Assembly (NCBI GenBank): GCA_009922295.1
Contig: RFWA01000134.1
Span: 1-6,795 of the forward strand
Length of the DNA: 6,795 nucleotides
Reading direction: 5' to 3'
Source of the DNA: Betaproteobacteria bacterium
GTDB taxonomy: Bacteria; Pseudomonadota; Gammaproteobacteria; Burkholderiales; Burkholderiaceae_C
Shown one piece after another: positions 1 to 6,417 of this stretch (position 1 is the first letter of the stretch; every line of letters starts with the position of its first letter). The notes under the pieces are model-generated. The model was given only the letters and a program-made list of their open reading frames with translations. It was not told the origin of the DNA and did no database searches. A program made the position numbers and the translations under genes.

Positions 1-930
1 GGCCCTAGGGTGTGCGGCGTCATAGGCCCGGGCCAGATGCTGAAAATCGAGCCGGGTATAGACCTGGGTAGTGCTGATATTCGCATGGCCCAGCAGTTCC
101 TGCACCGCACGCAGGTCGCTGCTGGACTGCAGTAGATGGCTGGCAAAAGAGTGACGCAGCATGTGGGGGTGCACAGGCGCAGCCAGCCCAGCCTGCAAGC
201 TACGCCGACTCAGCCGCAGCCAGATCGATTGGGCGGTGAGTCGGGTGCCGTTCCGACCAATAAACAACGCTGTTTGAGAGGCGGCCGATTTTCGCGTGAG
301 CGCATCACCCCGCAACACCAGCCAATGCTTCAGCGCAGACAGGGCCTGAGCTCCCACCGGTACGGTGCGCCGCTTGCCGCCCTTGCCCAGCACATTGGCC
401 TCGGCAGATGCCAGGTCGATCCAACCGCGCGCCTGTGTGCTTGCTGCCACATCCAGCCCGATCAATTCACCCACTCGCAGGCCGCTACCGTAGAGCAACT
501 CCACCATGGCACTGTCGCGCGCGGCCAGCCAGGGGCTGTCGGGGCTGTCTTTATAGTCTGCCAGCTGCATCGCCTGGTCCACGCCCAGCGCCTTGGGCAG
601 GGGCTTGCCAGCCTTTGGTGCGCGCACGTCCTGCACCGGGTTGGCACCAACCAGCCCCTCGCGCCCAAGCCATGCGTAAAAGCCGCGCCAACCCGACAGG
701 ATTAGCGCGATTCCGCGGCCACTTCGACCGCCGGCATGCATTTGCGCCACCCAGCGCCGGACATGGTGGTTTTGCACCTGCGTCAGAGTGAGCTCCCCCT
801 GGTTGGCGAACTCGACGAGTTTGAGCAGATCAATCGTGTACAGGGTGACGGTGCGGCTGGCGAGCCGCTTTTCCACCCGGACATGCGTCAGGTAGCGCTC
901 GATCAGCGCGGCGTCCTGATCGTGGACCAT
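1..930 (-). CDS. xerC: Tyrosine recombinase XerC (3' end cut by window edge)
   Basis: Site-specific tyrosine recombinase. In the known family it acts with XerD at dif to resolve chromosome dimers in the cytoplasm at cell division. The 310 codons from ATG at 930 to base 1 are open. The N-terminal SAM-like core-binding domain covers about residues 5-95 and the catalytic domain about 115-305. All catalytic residues are visible: R152 (GLRVGEL), K183 (LGKGGKRR), H256 and R259 (HPHMLRHSFASHLL), H282 (LGHANIS), and the nucleophile Y291 (TTQVYTRLDF). The last visible residues, YDAAHPRA, are typical of a XerC C-terminus, so only a few residues should be missing. The start lies 14 bases after the DUF484 stop with no clear Shine-Dalgarno, so translation may depend on coupling. 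The dapF/DUF484 context argues for XerC rather than XerD or a phage integrase. Confidence 0.95.
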   Translation of the reverse strand, partial: MVHDQDAALIERYLTHVRVEKRLASRTVTLYTIDLLKLVEFANQGELTLTQVQNHHVRRWVAQMHAGGRSGRGIALILSGWRGFYAWLGREGLVGANPVQDVRAPKAGKPLPKALGVDQAMQLADYKDSPDSPWLAARDSAMVELLYGSGLRVGELIGLDVAASTQARGWIDLASAEANVLGKGGKRRTVPVGAQALSALKHWLVLRGDALTRKSAASQTALFIGRNGTRLTAQSIWLRLSRRSLQAGLAAPVHPHMLRHSFASHLLQSSSDLRAVQELLGHANISTTQVYTRLDFQHLARAYDAAHPRA

Positions 931-944
931 GCGCCAGGCCAGCG

Positions 945-1640
945 TCAGGCCGGGCGCAGCCGCGCCAAAGCGGCACCGCAGAGTTCGGCGATGCGCTCCA
1001 GAAACTCGGTGCCCATCGCACTGTTGAAGCGCTGGGAATCGGGCGACGCCAAGACCAACAGACCAATCAAAGGCCCGAGCCCAGCGCCAGCCGTCAACCC
1101 GCGCAACGGCAAAATCGCCAAGGAGGCTGCCGCTGCTGGGTCGGACAGCCAGTCGGTCACCTCAAAGCCTGTGTTGAGGCCGCAAAATGGCTCGCTGAGT
1201 GACTCGGCAAACTGCTTGACCTCGGCACTCACGCCCAGGGCAAAAGTCGATTGCGCCATCGCAGGTGCCACATCCCAGACCCGCAGCGCCACCTGAGGCA
1301 CAGCAAACCGGTTGGCGATGTCACTGGCGATCTGGGCCGGCAACTCAGCAGCATCCGCGACGCTGAACAGGCTGGCAGCCCAGCGAAGCAGGCGCCCGGA
1401 CAGCATCACGTTCTCGTTGCCATGCCGAATCATGTCCATCATGCGGTGCTCCAGCACCTTGATTTTCTCACGCAGCATTTCGGCCTGACGCTCCTGCAAA
1501 CTGACCGCACGCTGGTTGTGCGGGCTGCTCAAGTGCACCGCGGCCAACAGCTCGGCGTGGCGTTCGAAAAACTCCGGGTTGCTGCCCAGGTAATCGGCAA
1601 TGTCGTCTTCTGTAATGGGGTGGGTCAGGGGTGTGGTCAT
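945..1640 (-). CDS. DUF484 family (GAF-like) protein
   Basis: 231-residue cytoplasmic protein of the DUF484 family, whose fold is related to GAF domains and whose function is not established. The family signature is visible in three parts: an N-terminal helical stretch with ITEDDIADYLGSNPEFF (about residues 9-25), a charged and likely coiled-coil helix (about 45-72), and a C-terminal GAF-like domain ending in LVLASPDSQRF, then MGTEFLERIAEL (about 195-220). The length is usual for the family. The start ATG at 1640 overlaps the dapF stop as ATGA. No GGAGG-type site precedes it, so it is probably translated by coupling to dapF. Lying between dapF and xerC is the common proteobacterial arrangement, and this supports the call. 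There are no membrane segments or catalytic motifs that would suggest an enzyme. Ligand binding is possible but is only inference from the fold. Confidence 0.92.
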   Translation of the reverse strand: MTTPLTHPITEDDIADYLGSNPEFFERHAELLAAVHLSSPHNQRAVSLQERQAEMLREKIKVLEHRMMDMIRHGNENVMLSGRLLRWAASLFSVADAAELPAQIASDIANRFAVPQVALRVWDVAPAMAQSTFALGVSAEVKQFAESLSEPFCGLNTGFEVTDWLSDPAAAASLAILPLRGLTAGAGLGPLIGLLVLASPDSQRFNSAMGTEFLERIAELCGAALARLRPA

Positions 1641-2500
1641 AAGAGGTCAGGGAGGTCAATATCGCCTTGAAAAACCGTGGTGGCAGGGCCTGTCATCAGC
1701 ACGTGTGCGGCATTTCCTGCCCAGGAAACGGTCAGAAGCCCGCCCCGTGCCTGAACGTCAACACTATGGTCAAGCAAACCGAGCCGGATCCCGGCCACCA
1801 CTGCCGCGCAGGCGCCAGAGCCACAGGCGAGTGTCTCACCCGCACCGCGCTCGTACACGCGCAAGCGCACGTGACGACGGTTTAGCACCTGTAAAAATCC
1901 GGCGTTGACACGGCGTACGAAACGGACGTGATGCTCAATCAGGGGGCCTTGTTGCGCCACGGGCGCGGTGTCAACGTCGTCCACCAGTTGCACCGCGTGC
2001 GGATTGCCCATGGATAATACCGCCAGCCAGACCTTACTTCCGGACAGATCAATCGGCCACTGCTGCCAGTCGCCTCGCGGTTGCGCTTGCAGTCCGTCGG
2101 CGTCAAAGGGCACCTCGGCTGGCGCGAACACCGGCCGCCCCATATCCACCGTAACGCGGCCATCTAAGTGCAGCTGGGGCTCAATCACGCCAGCCAGGGT
2201 CTGCACCCGCAAAGTCGTCTTAGGGCTCAAACCCCGCTCATGCACAAAACGGGCAAAACAACGCGCGCCATTGCCACATTGTTCAACCTCGGCGCCGTCA
2301 GCGTTGTGAATCAGGTACTCAAAATCAATGCCTGCCACCGGAGAAGGTCGGACGCTGAGAATTTGATCTGCGCCCACCCCAAAATGCCGGTCAGCCAGCC
2401 AGCGGTACTGCGAACGCGTCAGGCCAAAGCGCTGCCGAGTCTCGTCCAGCACGACAAAGTCATTGCCCGCTCCCTGCATTTTCGTGAATGGGATTCGCAT
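1637..2500 (-). CDS. dapF: Diaminopimelate epimerase
   Basis: Converts LL-2,6-diaminopimelate to meso-diaminopimelate for lysine and peptidoglycan synthesis in the cytoplasm, without a cofactor. The 287 residues form the usual two pseudo-symmetric halves. The two catalytic cysteines are present: C75 in the EQCGNGARC motif and C226 in the LACGSGAC motif. Substrate-contact residues known from the family are also in place: N13 (AGNDF), N66 (HNADGAE), N166 (GNPHAV), N199 (RVNAGF), E217 and R218 (YERGAGET). The N-terminus MRIPFTKMQGAGNDF fits the family, which fixes the ATG at 2500. The ribosome site is poor. The family's usual FP before the RVN motif reads FV here (V195), a small deviation away from the catalytic cysteines. 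It is the first gene of the dapF, DUF484, xerC run and is divergent from the CMD-family gene. Confidence 0.97.
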   Translation of the reverse strand: MRIPFTKMQGAGNDFVVLDETRQRFGLTRSQYRWLADRHFGVGADQILSVRPSPVAGIDFEYLIHNADGAEVEQCGNGARCFARFVHERGLSPKTTLRVQTLAGVIEPQLHLDGRVTVDMGRPVFAPAEVPFDADGLQAQPRGDWQQWPIDLSGSKVWLAVLSMGNPHAVQLVDDVDTAPVAQQGPLIEHHVRFVRRVNAGFLQVLNRRHVRLRVYERGAGETLACGSGACAAVVAGIRLGLLDHSVDVQARGGLLTVSWAGNAAHVLMTGPATTVFQGDIDLPDLL

Positions 2501-2554
2501 GATGGAATTATCCGCTTATCCTTGACCTTTTATCACTGCAAGGTAGCGCTGCTC
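2501..2554. promoter_or_regulatory. Divergent dapF / CMD-gene intergenic region
   Basis: This 54-base gap separates two divergently transcribed genes and is AT-richer than the coding sequence around it, so promoters for one or both genes are expected here or just inside the flanking genes. A TTGACC at 2522-2527 resembles a plus-strand -35 box, and TTGCAG (minus strand, 2541-2536) resembles a minus-strand -35 box. Neither has a convincing -10 box at the usual spacing. I therefore mark the region and do not name a specific promoter. Confidence 0.35.
2540..2543 (+). promoter_or_regulatory. Weak ribosome binding site for the CMD-family gene
   Basis: AAGG lies 11 bases before the ATG at 2555. This is longer than ideal spacing but is the only purine-rich stretch near that start. 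It supports starting the gene at 2555 and not at the far upstream in-frame ATG at 2168, which lies inside dapF on the opposite strand. Confidence 0.4.
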
Positions 2555-3100
2555 ATGCGAATCCCCGACTGGACCCCAGAACTCAAACCTCAGCCGCAGG
2601 CGCTGGTGGACGCCATCCTGGCACGCCGTGGCGGCGCGCTGCTGAACCTGGACAAAGCCCTGCTCTGGAGCGAACCGGTGGCGCGCGGCTGGAATGTTTA
2701 CCTTAAAGCGGTGCGCACAGAACTGCCGACCAGCCGAAAGCTGCGCGAACTGGGCATTTGCACCGTGGCGCTACTGACCGGCGCCGAGTACGAATACCAC
2801 CACCATGCGCCCGATTTTTTAGCCGCTGGAGGCACTCAGCATGAGCTGGACGCCCTGCAGCGCCTGCTGCACGCCGACCGGTATGGCAACGACCATGAGC
2901 CAACGCTAGGCAAACAAGAAATTCTGGTTGTACGCTATGCGGCGCAGATGACGATCGACGTCAAAGTGAGCGACGAAGTATTCCAGGCGCTGCGCGACCA
3001 TTTTGACGAGACCCAAATTGTGGAATTAACCAGCGCCATTGCCACCTACAACATGGTGGCACGCTTTCTGGTGGCGCTCGGAATCACGCCGGAGGCCTGA
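2555..3100 (+). CDS. Carboxymuconolactone decarboxylase (CMD) family protein
   Basis: 181-residue cytoplasmic protein of the CMD/AhpD-like all-helical family. Family-type stretches are RKLRELGICTVALLTGAEYEYHHH (split here as residues 61-70 and 71-84), with E78, E80, H82 and H83 in the usual acidic-histidine region, and the C-terminal TYNMVARFLVALGI (about 164-177), typical of the family. There is a single cysteine, C69, and no CxxC pair. AhpD-like peroxidase or disulfide reductase chemistry is therefore unlikely, and a lactone decarboxylase-type or unknown activity is more plausible. The frame stays open far upstream, but that part is antisense to dapF. The start at 2555 gives the normal family length and sits just outside dapF. 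It is the only plus-strand gene and converges on the Bug gene 47 bases away. The physiological substrate cannot be told from sequence. Confidence 0.85.
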   Translation: MRIPDWTPELKPQPQALVDAILARRGGALLNLDKALLWSEPVARGWNVYLKAVRTELPTSRKLRELGICTVALLTGAEYEYHHHAPDFLAAGGTQHELDALQRLLHADRYGNDHEPTLGKQEILVVRYAAQMTIDVKVSDEVFQALRDHFDETQIVELTSAIATYNMVARFLVALGITPEA

Positions 3101-3147
3101 TCCTCAGTGTTGCTGCGCCGGTCGGCCTTCAGGGGCGTCGGTCGATG

Positions 3148-4131
3148 CTAGTCGGCCTTGATGTTATTGTCTTTGACCACTTTCCCCCAGACGTCCATCT
3201 GGCGTTCGATAAAGACCCGCGCCGCCTCTGACGCACCACCCACCACATCGATACCCTGGGCATCAAGGCGCTTGGCCAAATCAGGCGTTTTCATGGCCTT
3301 ATTCAGCGCGTCGTTCATTTTGGCCATGATGTCTGGCGGCGTGCGGGCCGGGGCTAGCACCGCCCACCAGGCTGGGGCTTCAAAGCCTGCAAAACCCAGT
3401 TCAGCCAGAGTCGGCACGTCAGGCAGATCTGGGGAGCGCTTGCTGGTGGTCACCGCCAACGGCCGCAAACGTTTGCTGTCAATAAAGGGCTTGAGCAAAA
3501 ATACCGAGCCAATCGCCAACGGCACATGGCCCGCCACCGCATCGTTCATCAAGGGTCCGCCGCCTTTGTAGGGAATGTGCTGAAAATCAAGCCCGTTGGC
3601 CTTGCCCAGGAGCGCCATGGCCAAATGCCCCAGGCTGCCCGAGCCGATGGTGCCATAGCTGGCACCTTTAGGGCTGCGGGCGGCCGCCACAACATCCGCC
3701 AGCGTCTTGAAGTCCGAACCAGCGGGTGTGCCTAAGACCATCGGTGCGGTACCGATCAGCACCACAGGGCTTAGGTCCTTTTTGGAGTCAAATGGCATAC
3801 TCGGGATCAGGCTGGGGTTGACGCCATGGCTGTCAAACACCACGGCAAAGGTGTAACCATCGGGCGCCGCCGCTGCCACGGCCGCGGCGCCAATCGAGCC
3901 CGAGGCCCCACCCTTGTTCTCTACGACCACCGATTGGCCAAGTTGCTGCGACAAAGCGGGCGCCAGCAGCCGCGCCACCTGGTCCACCGAGCCGCCAGGC
4001 GGAAACACCGCCACCAGCTTGATCGGCTGCTTGGTGGGCCAGGCCTGTCCGAATGCGGACAGCGGGGCCATGAGTGACAGTACAATAAATGAGGCTAGCG
4101 CTGCAAGCGCTGGTCGGCAAGAGTGGGTCAT
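3148..4131 (-). CDS. Bug-family periplasmic solute-binding protein (TctC-like)
   Basis: Extracytoplasmic binding protein of the Bug/TctC family, which in characterised cases binds carboxylates and related small molecules for tripartite tricarboxylate transporters. The ATG at 4131 is preferred over an in-frame start at 4212 because GGAG lies 5 bases before it and the protein then begins directly with a signal peptide. That peptide has R6, a hydrophobic core at about residues 8-24, and likely cleavage after AFGQA at residue 30. The resulting 327 residues match the family length. Family motifs are FPPGGSVDQVARL (43-55), VENKGGASGSIGA (70-82), the PDGYT motif, IPYKGGGP and the DVPTLAELGF region. 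No membrane subunits (TctA, TctB) are in the window, which is common for Bug genes. It follows the CoA-transferase and lyase genes on the same strand, suggesting that it captures their substrate. The ligand is unknown. Confidence 0.93.
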   Translation of the reverse strand: MTHSCRPALAALASFIVLSLMAPLSAFGQAWPTKQPIKLVAVFPPGGSVDQVARLLAPALSQQLGQSVVVENKGGASGSIGAAAVAAAAPDGYTFAVVFDSHGVNPSLIPSMPFDSKKDLSPVVLIGTAPMVLGTPAGSDFKTLADVVAAARSPKGASYGTIGSGSLGHLAMALLGKANGLDFQHIPYKGGGPLMNDAVAGHVPLAIGSVFLLKPFIDSKRLRPLAVTTSKRSPDLPDVPTLAELGFAGFEAPAWWAVLAPARTPPDIMAKMNDALNKAMKTPDLAKRLDAQGIDVVGGASEAARVFIERQMDVWGKVVKDNNIKAD

Positions 4132-4236
4132 AACATCTCCAAATAGTGTGGTCTTGGTAGCCTCGATGATAGTGCCTGCGCCCTGGCAAAAAACATCACG
4201 AATCCTGGCCATCAGCCCACGCCAACCGATCCAGCT
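4132..4236 (-). other. 105-base gap between the lyase stop and the Bug start
   Basis: The minus-strand frame of the Bug gene is open through most of this gap, but it does not read as Bug protein and lies upstream of the signal peptide. I see a run of six T (minus strand) but no strong hairpin before it, so no convincing terminator. No good -35/-10 pair is visible either. The Bug gene could be co-transcribed with the upstream lyase or have its own weak promoter here. Confidence 0.4.
4137..4140 (-). promoter_or_regulatory. Ribosome binding site deciding the Bug gene start
   Basis: GGAG on the minus strand, 5 bases before the ATG at 4131. It coincides with the start of a clear signal peptide, which settles this start over the longer reading from 4212. 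Confidence 0.75.
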
Positions 4237-5184
4237 CTAGGCGTCTGATTGACCTTGGGACAGCCCGCGCGGGTCAAGATCACCTTTTTGTTTTTGAAGC
4301 GCGAGCCATGAATAGGATCGTCCACCCAACGGACGATCCATCTTATGCTGTGCGAACTCGATCACGTCGAGTAACCTGCCTAGGTCAATGTTCGTCTGGA
4401 ACCCACTCCCCTGAGCCATCAACACCAGATCCTCTGTGGCCAGATTACCTGCCGCGCCGGGTGCAAATGGGCAACCACCAAGACCACCGGCGCTCGCATC
4501 AAAACGACGAATACCGGCCTCCAGCGCGGCCCAGGTATTGGCCACAGCCAGGCCCCGGGTGTCGTGGAAGTGCATCGCCAACTGATTCATCGGGATCGCC
4601 CAGCCCAGCACGCTCAGACAATCGCGCACTCTGCCGGGGGTGGCAGAGCCAATCGTGTCCGCGATCACAATTTCATCCACTTGGACAGCCTGCATCTGTT
4701 GCGCCAGAGCCAAAAGCGTCGGAACTGGCGTGACACCTTCAAAGGGACAATCAAAGGCAACGGCAAGATACGTCCGAGTGCGCATCCCCATTGCCTTCGC
4801 CGCACGGACAGTGTCCTGACAATTCCGCGTCGCATCCGCCAAGCTCTGATTGATGTTTTTGCGGTTCATGGTGTCAGTTGCTGCAAGCACCACCGATATT
4901 TCGCTTGCCCCTGCAAGACGGGCACGCTCCAAGCCCTTAAGGTTAGGCACAAGGACCGTCGACTGCAGCTTTGGAAACTCCGAAATCACAAGCGAAAGCA
5001 GATCGGCAGCATCCGCCATTTGAGGCACTGCCGATGGAGAGACAAAACTGGTGACCTCGATCCGCTCCAAGCCCGCCGCAACCAACAGGCGTATCAACGC
5101 CAGCTTTTCGTGGGTTGATAAATGTTTCGGCTGGTTTTGCAGTCCGTCCCGCGGGGAGACGTCAGTGATCCAGATCGACTCCAC
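4237..5184 (-). CDS. Hydroxymethylglutaryl-CoA lyase-like enzyme
   Basis: 315-residue cytoplasmic TIM-barrel lyase of the HMG-CoA lyase family, which cleaves 3-hydroxyacyl-CoA esters such as 3-hydroxy-3-methylglutaryl-CoA (to acetoacetate and acetyl-CoA) or related citramalyl-CoA-type substrates. Catalytic and metal residues known from the human enzyme are visible: R12 and D13 (SPRDGLQN), E43 (IEVTSFVSP), the metal-binding H205 and H207 (MHFHDTRG), C238 in GGCPFAPGAAGN, and N247. The C-terminal NLATEDLV stretch is typical. The start is GTG at 5184, with GAGG on the minus strand 7 bases upstream overlapping the stop of the CoA-transferase gene, so translation is probably coupled. The next in-frame ATG would remove the catalytic R12, D13 and E43. 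The neighbouring class III CoA-transferase suggests that the free acid is first activated. Whether HMG-CoA, citramalyl-CoA or another ester is the real substrate is not resolved. Confidence 0.93.
   Translation of the reverse strand: MESIWITDVSPRDGLQNQPKHLSTHEKLALIRLLVAAGLERIEVTSFVSPSAVPQMADAADLLSLVISEFPKLQSTVLVPNLKGLERARLAGASEISVVLAATDTMNRKNINQSLADATRNCQDTVRAAKAMGMRTRTYLAVAFDCPFEGVTPVPTLLALAQQMQAVQVDEIVIADTIGSATPGRVRDCLSVLGWAIPMNQLAMHFHDTRGLAVANTWAALEAGIRRFDASAGGLGGCPFAPGAAGNLATEDLVLMAQGSGFQTNIDLGRLLDVIEFAQHKMDRPLGGRSYSWLALQKQKGDLDPRGLSQGQSDA
4315..4339. repeat. 9-base perfect inverted repeat inside the lyase gene
   Basis: GGATCGTCC (4315-4323) and GGACGATCC (4331-4339) form a perfect 9-base stem with a 7-base loop. 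It lies in the coding sequence for MDRPLGGRSY near residues 282-291. There is no T tract after it in the direction of transcription, so it is not a standard terminator. It may simply reflect codons for a conserved motif. Confidence 0.7.
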
Positions 5185-5191
5185 AGCTTCG

Positions 5192-5195
5192 CCTC
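5192..5195 (-). promoter_or_regulatory. Ribosome binding site of the lyase, overlapping the upstream stop codon
   Basis: GAGG on the minus strand overlaps the TGA (5196-5194) of the CoA-transferase gene and lies 7 bases before the GTG start at 5184. The overlap supports the unusual GTG start and points to translational coupling of the two genes. Confidence 0.7.
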
Positions 5196-6390
5196 AGGCT
5201 ATCGCGCCCGCTAGCTTCAAGTGCGTCAACTTTTCTGTGCTGTAGCCCCCAAGTTCGCGCAGCACGCTCTCAGTGTGTTCGCCCAGTCCGGGTGGGCAGG
5301 TGAATCGCGGTTCTGTCGTGTTCGACAATTTGATAGGGTTACCAGGCATTTCCACTGACTGCCCATTTTTCAGCTCAACGGATACAACCATCTGCCTGGC
5401 CCTGACTTGCGCGCTGTTCAAGGCTTGCGCGAAATTGTTCACGGGACCATTGGGTATCCTGACCGCGTCAAGTGCCCCCTGCCAATAGGCCGTCGTCTGC
5501 GTCCGCAGTTTGGCGGCAATCAGGGCATCGATCTCGGCCTTCATCGCGAAACGAACCGGTTGCGCTGTCAATTCAGGATTCTTCAGTTCAGGGATGTCAA
5601 TGAAATCCACAAAACGCATAAAGAAGGGGTCCCCAATACAGGCCACGATAATATGGCCATCGGACGTCGGGTAGCTGTTGTAGGGCACATGCACAAAATG
5701 GCCATTGCCCGCGCCTTGCGGCACGATGTCTGACATCAGGCTCATGGTCGCCATGTAATTGAGCATGGAGATTTGGGCATCCAGCATAGCGACATCCACA
5801 TGCTGCCCCCTGCCAGTGCGCTCCCGCTCTGCGACTGCAGCCAGGACACCCAGCGTGCCAAATATGCCGCCGCCCAAATCGCCGATTGGGATGCCACTGC
5901 GGGTCGGTCCGGTCTCGGGTGTTCCGGTGATGGACATGCCACCACCCATGGCCTGCACCACTTGGTCGAAGGCCGGCCGATGGACGTCCGGACCAGTCTC
6001 GCCAAACCCTGTCACAGAGCAGGTAATGATTCTTGGATTGACGCCGGCCAGTACCGCATGGTCAATCCCGAGTCGCTGGGTCACACCGACGCTGAAATTA
6101 TCGAACACCACATCCGCCAAACGCACCAGATCCAGGAATACCTGCCGGCCCTCTTGGCTCTTCAAATCGATACACACGCTCTCTTTGTTCCGGTTGAGCG
6201 TGAGGAAGTAGGCCCCCATGCCATCCGCCGCGTAGTCCTTATCGTGCTCGAGCAGGCGTCGGGTCGCCTCACCTGATCCCGGCGGCTCTATCTTGATGGT
6301 GCGAGCGCCTAAGTCTGCGAGCATCATGGTGCCGTAAGGTCCAGACAGCATGTGGGTCAGGTCCAGGACGGTCAAATGCTCAAGTGCCAT
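5194..6390 (-). CDS. CaiB/BaiF (class III) CoA-transferase
   Basis: Family III CoA-transferase of about 398 residues, cytoplasmic. It moves CoA between an acyl-CoA donor and a carboxylic acid through an aspartyl intermediate. The N-terminal stretch LTVLDLTHMLSGPYGTMMLADLGA is typical (given here in parts, residues 6-29 from the ATG at 6390). IKIEPPGSGE and LNRNKESVCIDLK follow, then PAFDQVVQAMGG, then the catalytic Asp in the IPIGDLGGGIFG motif (about D171). ERERTGRGQHVDVAMLDA marks the central part. A longer reading from TTG at 6396 adds two residues; I prefer the ATG because no ribosome site favours either. The lyase gene follows after 9 bases and the YrdC-domain gene precedes by 27 bases, so these form an operon. 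Together with the lyase it probably activates a branched or hydroxylated dicarboxylic acid. The donor (for example succinyl-CoA) and acceptor cannot be read from the sequence. Confidence 0.94.
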   Translation of the reverse strand: MALEHLTVLDLTHMLSGPYGTMMLADLGARTIKIEPPGSGEATRRLLEHDKDYAADGMGAYFLTLNRNKESVCIDLKSQEGRQVFLDLVRLADVVFDNFSVGVTQRLGIDHAVLAGVNPRIITCSVTGFGETGPDVHRPAFDQVVQAMGGGMSITGTPETGPTRSGIPIGDLGGGIFGTLGVLAAVAERERTGRGQHVDVAMLDAQISMLNYMATMSLMSDIVPQGAGNGHFVHVPYNSYPTSDGHIIVACIGDPFFMRFVDFIDIPELKNPELTAQPVRFAMKAEIDALIAAKLRTQTTAYWQGALDAVRIPNGPVNNFAQALNSAQVRARQMVVSVELKNGQSVEMPGNPIKLSNTTEPRFTCPPGLGEHTESVLRELGGYSTEKLTHLKLAGAIA

Positions 6391-6417
6391 GGTCAATACG
6401 ATTTACTTGCCGTTGCA

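Larger units (their letters stand above)
2490..2565. repeat. 13-base perfect inverted repeat spanning two divergent start codons
   Basis: GGGATTCGCATGA at 2490-2502 is the exact reverse complement of TCATGCGAATCCC at 2553-2565. Each arm contains one start codon (dapF on the minus strand at 2500, CMD-family gene on the plus strand at 2555), so both proteins begin MRIP. The match ends on both sides after 13 bases. The 50 bases between the arms hold whatever promoters drive the two genes. The repeat is seen directly; any role is inference. It could be chance, a gene-conversion trace, or a site affecting translation or protein binding. Confidence 0.8.

Noticed and set aside
1..930. Phage or integron integrase in place of XerC
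   Set aside because: The sequence, length, C-terminal AYDAAHPRA and the dapF/DUF484 neighbourhood all fit housekeeping XerC. No attachment sites or phage genes are nearby.
136..1296. Plus-strand open frames across xerC and the DUF484 gene
   Set aside because: They are shadows of minus-strand genes in high-GC DNA. The translations are rich in Arg, Pro, Ala and Gln with no recognisable domain, while the minus strand carries conserved proteins.
3101..3147. Possible bidirectional terminator between the convergent CMD and Bug genes
   Set aside because: Only short imperfect stems and no T tract on either strand, so no terminator can be supported.
3121..3159. Direct repeat GTCGGCCTT at 3121-3129 and 3151-3159
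   Set aside because: Nine bases only, one copy lies in the coding end of the Bug gene, and no further copies or element boundaries are seen. Probably chance.
36..3592. Near-identical short stretch TGCTGAAAATC(A/G)AGCC in xerC (near 38-54) and the Bug gene (near 3576-3592)
   Set aside because: Both copies encode DFQH in unrelated proteins. The similarity is short and best explained by chance codon use.
4132..4212. N-terminal extension of the Bug protein from 4212
   Set aside because: It would bury the signal peptide 27 residues inside the protein, and the GGAG ribosome site is positioned for the ATG at 4131.
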